Both the position numbers and the translations under genes were made by a program. Positions 1-6,570 of a DNA stretch of 10,881 nucleotides are shown here, piece after piece. Numbering within the stretch: the stretch's first letter is position 1; every line of letters begins with the position of its first letter. Below the pieces are notes generated by a model, which saw only the letters and a list, made by a program, of their open reading frames with translations, was not told where the DNA came from and made no database searches. Source of the DNA: Clostridia bacterium (GTDB lineage: Bacteria > Bacillota > Sulfobacillia > SLMV01); assembly GCA_007136565.1 (NCBI GenBank), contig SLGS01000039.1:1-10881 (forward strand). The letters run 5' to 3'.

Positions 1-130
1 ACTCCCGGGGAATCGCGATCATATTCGCCTGGGCGAAACCCCGGGCCAACCCCATCGTCGGCGCCCGGTGAAGTCCATCCCGGATGGCCGAGCGCAGGGT
101 ACGCGCGTCGACTTCCCGGTACTCCGACAT
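1..130 (-). CDS. DUF1445 (YcsI/UPF0317, D-glutamate cyclase-like) protein, N-terminal fragment
   Basis: Only the first 43 codons are present; the gene runs off the left edge. The N-terminus begins MSEYREVDARTLRSAIRDG and continues with a stretch around residues 25-43 reading APTMGLARGFAQANMIAIP. This matches the opening of the DUF1445/UPF0317 family, which typically has 'GPTAGLAPGYVQANLVILP' here. Family knowledge: DUF1445 proteins are called putative hydro-lyases, the mammalian member is a mitochondrial D-glutamate cyclase (D-Glu to 5-oxo-D-proline), and Bacillus YcsI lies next to 5-oxoprolinase genes. The ATG at 128-130 overlaps the TGA of the preceding amidohydrolase by one base (TGATG). 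A GGAG about 10 nt upstream can serve as ribosome binding site. Translation is probably coupled and the gene belongs to the amidohydrolase operon. Family assignment rests on 43 residues, so it is good but not certain; the substrate is unknown. Confidence 0.72.
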   Translation of the reverse strand, partial: MSEYREVDARTLRSAIRDGLHRAPTMGLARGFAQANMIAIPRE

Positions 131-1587
131 CACGCTTCATCTCCGCCGGCATCTTCGGTCCATCCGAAGGGATAGGTCGGGGGCGAAAGATCGTCGGGGC
201 TTCTCCCCAGGGGATCCCTCGCGGAGGCGCCGTCCCACATCTTCTCGGCGATTTCCTGCACCCGGACCGCCAGGCGGTCCTCGTCCCAAAGGAGCACCCG
301 ACCCCCGTCCACGAGCATCTTGCCATCCACCATTACCTTGTCCACCGACGACTTGCTACCCCCGTATACCAGATTGCGAATGGGATCCCTGACGGGAACC
401 ATGTCGAAGGAAAGGCAATCGACGAATACCATGTCGGCCCTGGCTCCCTCGGACAACCTCCCGAGGTCCTCCCTACCCAGGGCCCGGGCTCCGCCGACGG
501 TCGCCGCGTCGAAAGCCGTACCGGCGGTGGCGCTCAGGGGATTGTTGTCGGCCGTCTTCGATAATATAGCCGCCCAGCGCATCTCCGCCAGCATGTTCTG
601 CGGGAATGTATCCGTACCGATGCCCACGTTCACCCCGCGGCGAACGTATTGACCCAGCGAATGCATCACAGTACCCCGGCGACCGAAAACCCAGGGGCAA
701 TGAGCTATGCTGGCACCACTGGTCTCGAGGATCTGCCCATCCCGACACCACGGGATGTTGGAGTCGGGATGATCGGCCGTGAGTATGGTGTGCGCCAAGA
801 TGACGTCGGGACCCAGGATTCCGAGGCCCTCGAGGAACTCCAGGGAGCTTCCTCCGTGACGCTGTATCATGACCCCGACCTCGGTGTGGGATTGCGAGGT
901 GTGTATATGCAACCTGCAACCCAACTCGTCCGCCGCCCGACGGGATTCGCGCAGCAGTTCGGGAGTGCAGGTATCCACCTGGGCGGGCGCCAACATGGAT
1001 CCGATGAGGTCCTCACCCGACGGATGCGCGGATACGAAATCCACCGCCCGCTCCAATCCCGCCAATCCCGCCTCTTCGTCCCAAACGTACTCCAGTTTCT
1101 TGCCGTCGGGGGTATCCCAGGCCGCCGACCTGTAGGAAGGGGCCAGGTAGGTCCTGATCCCCGACTCGCGGTAAACGTCGACGTAGTCGGATCCCCCGAC
1201 CTCCACGATGGTGGTTGCCCCCGACTTGAGCAATTCCGCCAGGGAATAGCGGATGACCTCGCGCGTCTCCTCGGAATCGGTCTTGCGAAAACGGCCGTAG
1301 TCGTAAAGACCCGACATGAAGAAGGCCGGGTTTCCCGAATCCTCCAGCAGGCTTCGCGAAAGCGGAGCGCCGGTGGTGTGACAGTGCAGATTCACGAGTC
1401 CCGGCATGATCATGTGATTCGGAAGGTGAACGGTTTCGTCCGATGCGCCCGAAAAATCCCGGGCCGGACCCACGTAGTCGACGCGGTTTCCGCGGACCAA
1501 CACGGCGCCGTCGGCGATTATCCTGTGCGTATCGCCGTCGTGACCGATGACGAATCCCGCCCTGTAGAGGGTTCCACCGCCGTTCAT
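130..1587 (-). CDS. amidohydrolase, chlorohydrolase/cytosine deaminase-like (COG0402 type)
   Basis: A 485-residue cytoplasmic metal-dependent hydrolase or deaminase of the amidohydrolase superfamily. An N-terminal beta-sandwich part (about 1-60) leads into the barrel at MPGLVNLHCH, giving the first metal pair H68/H70. Further expected ligands are H227 (LHIHTSQSHTE, with E236 as the likely acid/base), H266 (ILAHT) and D326 (GIGTD). The SIAHCP motif at 293-298 is also typical of the S-adenosylhomocysteine/guanine deaminase and triazine hydrolase group. The C-terminus returns to the sandwich (GARADMVFVD, then VMVDGKMLVDGG). Start ATG 1585-1587 lies inside the stop of the upstream amidohydrolase (ATGA, 4-nt overlap), so translation is coupled. 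The stop overlaps the DUF1445 start. There is no signal peptide. Ring deamination or hydrolytic removal of an amino or halide group is the family reaction; the substrate cannot be deduced. Confidence 0.88.
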   Translation of the reverse strand: MNGGGTLYRAGFVIGHDGDTHRIIADGAVLVRGNRVDYVGPARDFSGASDETVHLPNHMIMPGLVNLHCHTTGAPLSRSLLEDSGNPAFFMSGLYDYGRFRKTDSEETREVIRYSLAELLKSGATTIVEVGGSDYVDVYRESGIRTYLAPSYRSAAWDTPDGKKLEYVWDEEAGLAGLERAVDFVSAHPSGEDLIGSMLAPAQVDTCTPELLRESRRAADELGCRLHIHTSQSHTEVGVMIQRHGGSSLEFLEGLGILGPDVILAHTILTADHPDSNIPWCRDGQILETSGASIAHCPWVFGRRGTVMHSLGQYVRRGVNVGIGTDTFPQNMLAEMRWAAILSKTADNNPLSATAGTAFDAATVGGARALGREDLGRLSEGARADMVFVDCLSFDMVPVRDPIRNLVYGGSKSSVDKVMVDGKMLVDGGRVLLWDEDRLAVRVQEIAEKMWDGASARDPLGRSPDDLSPPTYPFGWTEDAGGDEA

Positions 1588-3026
1588 GTAGGATCGACCC
1601 CTTCGAAGCGAGCGCGTCCCCAGAATCCCGGGGGTATTCCCAGCTGCTCGGAGAACCCGGACCGCTGCACCATGGCTTCGAACTCTCCTTGAGCGGCGTC
1701 GAGGATTTCGTCTTCGTCCACCTCGGTCAACTCGCCGTTTTCCATGAGCACCCGGCCGGCGACCACGACCCCCGTCACATCCTGCCCCGAAGCCGTGTAC
1801 ACCAATCGATGTACGGGCATGGTCATGGGATACGCGTGAGCCCTTCGCGCGTTGATCAATACCACGTCGGCATCCTTACCCCGCTCCAGGGAGCCCCTTC
1901 TCGATTCCAAGCCCAGGGCTCGGGCCGCGTCGATGGTGATCATCTCCAGGAGTTTGCCCGGGGGCATGACCCTGTCATCTCCTTCGTGGATGCGATGGAT
2001 AATCGCGGCGACGCGCATTTCCTTGATGACGTCGAAGGTTCTGTCCGGGCCCGTTCCGTCGCTGGCCAGCGCGACGGTGGCACCGGCCTCGATCAAGTCC
2101 ACCGCGGGACACCAGCCCCTGACCACCGCCCGAGCACTCGGGCAGTGGGCGACTCGAGTTCCCGTTTCGGCGATGATCTCGACTTCCTTCGGCGTAATAC
2201 CCGTGCAGTGGGCCAGCAGCGTGCCGGGTCCCAGGGTATCCGGGAGGTTCTCGTAAGCGTACTCGATATTTCCGCCATATGCGTGCGCGTTTATCATGAG
2301 GTCCAGCTCGCGACTGAGGGACACGAATTCCTCGGTCTGTCGGGCCAACTCCCCCTCGCCGAGCCCCGCTGGATCTCCGATGCGCGAGGGGCTGACGTGG
2401 GCCGTTATGCGATCACCGAACTCGCCGCGGGCTGCCTTTCGACATACTTCCCGGGTTATCTCCATCGCCTCTTCGGCATCGGTCTCCCGGAGGGTGCGTT
2501 CCCCGGAATCGCTCCAGCGAGCCGTCTCCTTGGGCCATGGAGGTAGACCCGGGCCCACTCCGAGGATGTCGCGAACGCCCAATTCGCGCATGCCGCGCAC
2601 GTGGTTCAGCGTCGGCCAAAGGTCGTCGACCCTGGGGATGTTACCCATCATGGAGTATCCAGTGGTAACGCCGAAGCGGAGTCGCTCCAAACCGGCCAAC
2701 CGCGCCTCCGCCCACCAGAAGTCCTCCGTGGAATTCCTAAAGTATACTTCCTCGGCGACCTCCAACCAGTTTCCGTCGGGGCGATCCCCCATGGCCTTGA
2801 CCAGGGAGTGCCCGGCGTGCCCGTGGGCGTCTATCAGACCCGGAAGGACCCAGTGTCCCCGGGCATCCAACTCTCGATCGGCCTCGTATTCCCCCGCGCC
2901 GGCGAGATCCCCGGCGTAGACTATGGTCTCTTCGTCGATGAGGACGACTCCATCCGGTATGATCCTGCGCTCTGTATCCATGGTGACCAGCGTACCGCCC
3001 GCCACCGCCAGGTCTACTCTCCTCAC
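1584..3026 (-). CDS. amidohydrolase, chlorohydrolase/deaminase-like (COG0402 type)
   Basis: 480 residues if read from GTG 3024-3026. The frame is open to a TTG at 3059 (491 residues), but GTG is preferred because GGGAGG lies 7 nt before it and because MRRVDLAVAGGTLVTMD is the natural start of the N-terminal sandwich. In GTG numbering the metal site is H68/H70 (LPGLIDAHGH), H248 (NAHAYG), E255, H273 (LLAHCTG) and D323 (ASDGTG). VAHCPSAR at about 292-299 is the usual signature before the last strand. The C-terminus has the common GSLERGKDADVVLI motif. It belongs to the same broad family as the gene at 130-1587 but differs in the barrel, so it probably has a different substrate. A hairpin terminator lies just upstream, so this gene may open a second transcriptional unit or be expressed by read-through. 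Family is sure; reaction and substrate are not. Confidence 0.87.
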   Translation of the reverse strand: MRRVDLAVAGGTLVTMDTERRIIPDGVVLIDEETIVYAGDLAGAGEYEADRELDARGHWVLPGLIDAHGHAGHSLVKAMGDRPDGNWLEVAEEVYFRNSTEDFWWAEARLAGLERLRFGVTTGYSMMGNIPRVDDLWPTLNHVRGMRELGVRDILGVGPGLPPWPKETARWSDSGERTLRETDAEEAMEITREVCRKAARGEFGDRITAHVSPSRIGDPAGLGEGELARQTEEFVSLSRELDLMINAHAYGGNIEYAYENLPDTLGPGTLLAHCTGITPKEVEIIAETGTRVAHCPSARAVVRGWCPAVDLIEAGATVALASDGTGPDRTFDVIKEMRVAAIIHRIHEGDDRVMPPGKLLEMITIDAARALGLESRRGSLERGKDADVVLINARRAHAYPMTMPVHRLVYTASGQDVTGVVVAGRVLMENGELTEVDEDEILDAAQGEFEAMVQRSGFSEQLGIPPGFWGRARFEGVDPT

Positions 3027-3033
3027 GATCGCA

Positions 3034-3039
3034 CCTCCC
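3034..3039 (-). promoter_or_regulatory. ribosome binding site GGGAGG fixing the GTG start at 3026
   Basis: Read on the minus strand, GGGAGG is followed by the 7-nt spacer TGCGATC and then GTG (3026-3024). The alternative TTG at 3059-3057 has no comparable purine-rich site at the right distance; the upstream bases are pyrimidine-rich (CTTCTCTTT). The site therefore decides for the shorter, 480-residue protein. Confidence 0.75.
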
Positions 3040-3057
3040 GGTGTAATTTCGGATGTC

Positions 3058-3094
3058 AAAAGAGAAGACGGGGCCGGATCCTCGATCCGACCCC
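3058..3094 (-). terminator. hairpin with T/C-rich tail: intrinsic terminator or attenuator inside the array
   Basis: On the minus strand GGGGTCGGATC, loop GAG, GATCCGGCCCC forms an 11-bp stem with one T-G wobble (3070-3094). It is followed by GTCTTCTCTTTT (3069-3058). The stem is very stable but the tail is a mixed T/C tract rather than pure T, so termination may be partial. It begins 6 bases after the stop codon of the amidohydrolase at 3101-4255 and lies before the start of the one at 1584-3026. It would split the array into a four-gene and a three-gene part, or lower expression of the distal genes. Confidence 0.62.
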
Positions 3095-3100
3095 CGGAGT

Positions 3101-4255
3101 CTACCTACCCCTGTGGACTATCTCTCCATCGATTATGACCGCTCGCGGGGTACTCCTGCCGTCGAGGGGATCGCCATTCCATATGACCATGTCCGCATCC
3201 TTGCCCGTCTCCAGTGAGCCGACTCGATCCGCGATGCCCACGTGCTCCGCCGCGCGCAGCGTGACGCTGGCCAACGCTCCTTCGTCGCCAACCCCGGCAG
3301 CCGAGGCCTTACCCGCTATCATGTGAAGATACATGGCCCGCACCACCGGGTGGTCGGTGGTCAAGCAATACGGCACGCCGTGCTTTTCGAAGGCGGCGGC
3401 CGTTTCGAAACCCACACCCTCCAACTCGACTTTCGCTTCCCGGGACATCGAGGGGCCCACGGCGCAACGAACTCCCCGGGCGGCCAGGTACCCGGCGATC
3501 TTGAAACCGGCGGTGGCGTGTTCCAGCGTGTAAAGGACATCGAGTTCCTCGGCTATCCTAATGGCCGTCAGCATATCGTCGGCCCTGTGGCAGTGTATCC
3601 TCAGGGGAACTTCCCCGCGGACCACCGGCAGTAGAGCCTCCAGCTTCGCATCGTAGCCCACCTTGGGATCCTTTTGCTCCCTTTTCTTCAGGTACTCCCG
3701 GGCTCGGAACAGCCAGTCCCTCATGATCGCGGCGGAACCCATGCGGGTGTAGGGCGCGCGGTTGTGCTCGGCACCGTGGGCGCGCTTGGGGTTTTCACCC
3801 AGGGCCGCCTTCATACCAGTGTTGGGATTGATGATCATACGGTCCGCCGTGGCCTGCATCCCGGTCTTAGCCGCCACGGTCGAACCCCCGAGCACGTTGG
3901 CGCTCCCGGGCTTGATCTGCACCGAGGTGATACCCCCGGCCAGGAAATCCTCGAATCCCCTATCGCGGGGATTGATACCGTCGAGGGCACTCACGTGCGG
4001 TGTCACCGGGTCGACGCGCTCGTTGACGTCGTCGCCCTCCCACCCCACGCCCTCGTCGGCGAGACCGACGTGGCCGTGGGCCTCGACGAGACCGGGGGTA
4101 AGATAAGCACCCGCGGCATCCAAGATGTCGGCCTCCGAAGGTATGTCGAGCCCGCCACCCACGTCGAGGATACGGCCATCGCGCATCAATATGCTACCGC
4201 CGGAGATCGTTTCCCCCGTGCCGGTGTGGATCAGCGCATTCCGGATCGCTAGCAT
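3101..4255 (-). CDS. amidohydrolase, imidazolonepropionase-like (COG1228 type), paralogue 4 of 4
   Basis: 384 residues from ATG 4253-4255. A GTG one codon earlier (4258-4256) is possible and has a slightly better distance to the AGGAG upstream, but the ATG gives MLAIRNALIH, aligned with the starts of two sister genes. Ligands: H60/H62 (TPGLVEAHGH), H221/H223 (RIHCHRADD), H246 (LEHATAG) and D301 (LTTDHPVV). The subfamily motif GMKAALGENPKR is at 148-158. The C-terminal GSLETGKDADMVIW closes the sandwich. The family hydrolyses C-N bonds in cyclic amides and related compounds with a metal centre; this subgroup has no well-characterised substrate that I can name. The start overlaps the TGA of the upstream sister gene. 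The stop is followed at once by a terminator-like hairpin, so this is the last gene of the four-paralogue block. Confidence 0.88.
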   Translation of the reverse strand: MLAIRNALIHTGTGETISGGSILMRDGRILDVGGGLDIPSEADILDAAGAYLTPGLVEAHGHVGLADEGVGWEGDDVNERVDPVTPHVSALDGINPRDRGFEDFLAGGITSVQIKPGSANVLGGSTVAAKTGMQATADRMIINPNTGMKAALGENPKRAHGAEHNRAPYTRMGSAAIMRDWLFRAREYLKKREQKDPKVGYDAKLEALLPVVRGEVPLRIHCHRADDMLTAIRIAEELDVLYTLEHATAGFKIAGYLAARGVRCAVGPSMSREAKVELEGVGFETAAAFEKHGVPYCLTTDHPVVRAMYLHMIAGKASAAGVGDEGALASVTLRAAEHVGIADRVGSLETGKDADMVIWNGDPLDGRSTPRAVIIDGEIVHRGR

Positions 4256-5403
4256 CACGCGTCATCTCCTCTCCGGTGGACGACTTCGCCATCGATGATG
4301 GTGACATCGGCGAAGCTTCGAGCGTCCAGGGGATCCCCGGACCAAATCACCACGTCGGCATCCTTGCCCACCTCGAGGGAGCCCAGCCGATCGCCAAGAC
4401 CCATGTGTCGGGCGGCGGCCAGCGTTATCGTACCCAGGGCGTCGTCGGAGGAAAGCCCGGCGGCCTGTAGCATCCCCGCCGCGGCGGGGAGATTGCGCCC
4501 GTGAACCACGGGATGATCGTTGGTGAGGCAGATGCGTACTCCGGCCCGGTGCATGGTCGCCACTCCCTCGAATCCATTACCTCGCATCTCCACCTTGGCC
4601 TCGTGCACCATCGAGGGGCCGGCGGCGCAGGGTATGGCCTTCTCGGCCAGGGTGTCGGCCAGCAGATGCCCCTGGGTGACGTGTTCCAGAGAGAAGTCCA
4701 GGGAGAATTCCTCCGCCAGCCGGATGGCCGTGAGGATATCGTCAGCCCTGTGGCAGTGTATCCTCAACGGGATATCCCCGTGGACGACGGGCAGGAGGGC
4801 CTCGAGGATCATGTCGAAGTCGGGGTCGGATCCGGATTCCTTCTTCTTCGAGTAGGCCAGGGCCTTGGACAGCCACTTCCTCATAACCGCGGCGTTACCC
4901 ATGCGGGTGGCCGGGCTTTTCTTCGGGCCGTAAACCCGCTTGGGGTTCTCCCCCAGGGCGGCCTTCATGCCCGATGGTCTCAGCACCACCATTTCGTCGA
5001 TGAACAAGGTCTCCTTGGACTTGGCTACCAGTTGTTCCCCCCCGATTATGTTGGCGCTACCCGGGGTCAGCTGCGAGGACGTTATGCCGGCTTCGCGGAA
5101 GAAGCCGAAGGCCTTGTCCTCGGGGTTGGCGCCATCGATGGCCCTGACGTGGGGGGTCATGGGATCGCTGCGCTCGTTGCCGTCGTTGCCTTCCCACCCG
5201 ATACCCTCTTCGGAAAGGCCCGCGTGACAATGGGCCTCGATGATTCCCGGGGTGACTATTCTATCCCGAGCATCTATGACGGGGACGTCCCCGGGGACCC
5301 TTATGTCCCCGATCTCGCGGATCGACCCTCCGTCGAGGAGCAAGGCACCGCGGACGGGACTCGAAGAAACCGGGTGAAGGCGTGCGTTGATGATAGCTAA
5401 CAT
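4255..5403 (-). CDS. amidohydrolase, imidazolonepropionase-like (COG1228 type), paralogue 3 of 4
   Basis: 382 residues, start ATG 5401-5403 (MLAIINARLHPV), 7 nt after the stop of the upstream sister, with GAGGGGGA about 10 nt upstream as ribosome binding site. The metal site is intact: H58/H60 (TPGIIEAHCH), H216/H218 (RIHCHRADD), H241 (LEHVTQG) and D296 (LTNDHPVV). The GMKAALGENPKR motif is at 145-156. The segment after the first pair (SEEGIGWEGND, NERSDPMTPHV) closely follows paralogues 4 and 1. It ends GKDADVVIW, then a short strand and a charged tail. It differs from its sisters mostly in the lysine-rich region around 180-195. There is no sign of decay. It is probably cytoplasmic and made together with the sister enzymes; whether they form mixed oligomers or act on different substrates is open. 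Confidence 0.88.
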   Translation of the reverse strand: MLAIINARLHPVSSSPVRGALLLDGGSIREIGDIRVPGDVPVIDARDRIVTPGIIEAHCHAGLSEEGIGWEGNDGNERSDPMTPHVRAIDGANPEDKAFGFFREAGITSSQLTPGSANIIGGEQLVAKSKETLFIDEMVVLRPSGMKAALGENPKRVYGPKKSPATRMGNAAVMRKWLSKALAYSKKKESGSDPDFDMILEALLPVVHGDIPLRIHCHRADDILTAIRLAEEFSLDFSLEHVTQGHLLADTLAEKAIPCAAGPSMVHEAKVEMRGNGFEGVATMHRAGVRICLTNDHPVVHGRNLPAAAGMLQAAGLSSDDALGTITLAAARHMGLGDRLGSLEVGKDADVVIWSGDPLDARSFADVTIIDGEVVHRRGDDA

Positions 5404-5410
5404 CTCTCGC

Positions 5411-6568
5411 TCATCCCCCTCGCCGGTCTATCCTGCTGTAGACTTCGACGCCCTCGATGTATGTGGAGAGGACCGGCGACTTGTAACTGAAGGGTTCGCC
5501 CGCCAGCACGAGGAAATCCGCGTCCTTACCCGGCGCCAGGGAGCCAACGCGATCCTCTACGCCGATGGATTCGGCGGGGGAAAGGGTGAGGGCCCTGAGG
5601 GTATCGGAAAAGGAGAGGCCGTGCTTTTGAGCGACTCCGCCATAAGCCATGAAGTAACGGACGTCGAGGAACGGATGATCGGTGACGAGGCAAACCTTGA
5701 CCCCGGCCTCGGCCAACAGGGCCGCATTCCTCTCGTCACGGTTGGCCACCTCTACCTTGCCCCTGCTAGAAAGACCGGGTCCCACGTGGGCGACCACGTT
5801 CTTTTCGGCCAGGAACGGAGCTATCATGTAGCCGTCCGTGCAGTGTTCCACGTTGAAGGCGATCCCCAGCTCCTCGCAAAGCCTCACCGCGGTGGCGATA
5901 TCGTCGCTGCGATGGGCGTGAACCCGGAAGGGTATCTCGCCTCGCAATACGCGCAGGCCGTTTTCCAGGGCCAGGTCCGGATCGGGATCTTTACCCCGCT
6001 CCTTCTTCCGCCCGTACTCCTCCGCCCTGGCGAAGAAATCGCGAATTAGGGCCGCGGTACCCATGCGGGTCTTGGGAGAATCCTTTCCCTCTCCTCCCCG
6101 CTTGGGATTCTCACCCAGGGCGCCCTTGAGCCCGGTGGGTGCCTTGAGGACCATGTCATCTACCACTTCTCCGCGGGTCTTGGCGGCGAAGCAAAGCCCG
6201 CCCACCGCGTTACCCGAGCCCGGGTGGATCATGACGCTGGTTACTCCGCCCTCGCGACAGCTTTGGAAACTTACGTGATGTGGATTGACCGAATCGATGG
6301 CATCGACCTCGGCGGTGATGGGGCCCGGGCGCTCGTTACCGTCCCGGGAGGCATCCCCCTCGCCGTCGCCCCACATCCCGACGTGACTGTGAGCATCGAC
6401 CAACCCGGGGATTACCACCTTCCCCGCGAGATCGATTACTTCGGCATTCGCGGGGACCTCGATATCGCGACCTATTCCAACGATCTTGCCGTCTTCGACC
6501 AGCATCACTCCCTCGTCGATGGGAGCCGAATCCACGGGATAGAATCTCGCTCCCCTGTAAGCGCGCAT
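5411..6568 (-). CDS. amidohydrolase, imidazolonepropionase-like (COG1228 type), divergent paralogue 2 of 4
   Basis: 385 residues from ATG 6566-6568 (MRAYRGARFYPVDS). The open frame extends far upstream to 6940, but that part only mirrors the neighbouring gene in another frame. The ATG lies 2 nt after the upstream stop with AGGTG about 6 nt before it. Ligands are present: H60/H62 (PGLVDAHSH), H217/H219 (RVHAHRSDD), H242 (VEHCTDG) and D297 (LVTDHPF). It is the outlier of the four. The pair is HAH rather than HCH, the ENPKR motif reads GLKGALGENPKR, and the loop after the first ligands lacks the GWEG seen in two sisters (MWGDGEGDASRDGNER instead). The C-terminus has GSLAPGKDADFLVL rather than the sisters' DxVIW. 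This points to a changed substrate pocket. Its place in the tight operon suggests a shared pathway. Confidence 0.87.
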   Translation of the reverse strand: MRAYRGARFYPVDSAPIDEGVMLVEDGKIVGIGRDIEVPANAEVIDLAGKVVIPGLVDAHSHVGMWGDGEGDASRDGNERPGPITAEVDAIDSVNPHHVSFQSCREGGVTSVMIHPGSGNAVGGLCFAAKTRGEVVDDMVLKAPTGLKGALGENPKRGGEGKDSPKTRMGTAALIRDFFARAEEYGRKKERGKDPDPDLALENGLRVLRGEIPFRVHAHRSDDIATAVRLCEELGIAFNVEHCTDGYMIAPFLAEKNVVAHVGPGLSSRGKVEVANRDERNAALLAEAGVKVCLVTDHPFLDVRYFMAYGGVAQKHGLSFSDTLRALTLSPAESIGVEDRVGSLAPGKDADFLVLAGEPFSYKSPVLSTYIEGVEVYSRIDRRGG

Positions 6569-6570
6569 GG

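Noticed and set aside
649..1692. Long plus-strand open frame opposite the amidohydrolase at 130-1587.
   Set aside because: It lies antisense to a gene with clear family motifs, lacks any recognisable domain, and long antisense frames are expected in GC-rich DNA. The same holds for plus-strand frames at 1689-2546, 3674-4252, 4501-5400, 5387-6049 and 6823-7740.
3054..3059. Perfect TTGACA on the minus strand before the gene at 1584-3026, as a -35 box.
   Set aside because: No -10-like hexamer lies 16-18 bp downstream, where the sequence is AGGTGC, part of the ribosome binding region. It overlaps the terminator tail and is probably chance.
3027..3059. TTG at 3059 as start of the amidohydrolase at 1584-3026.
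   Set aside because: There is no ribosome binding site at a proper distance, while the GTG at 3026 has GGGAGG 7 nt upstream.
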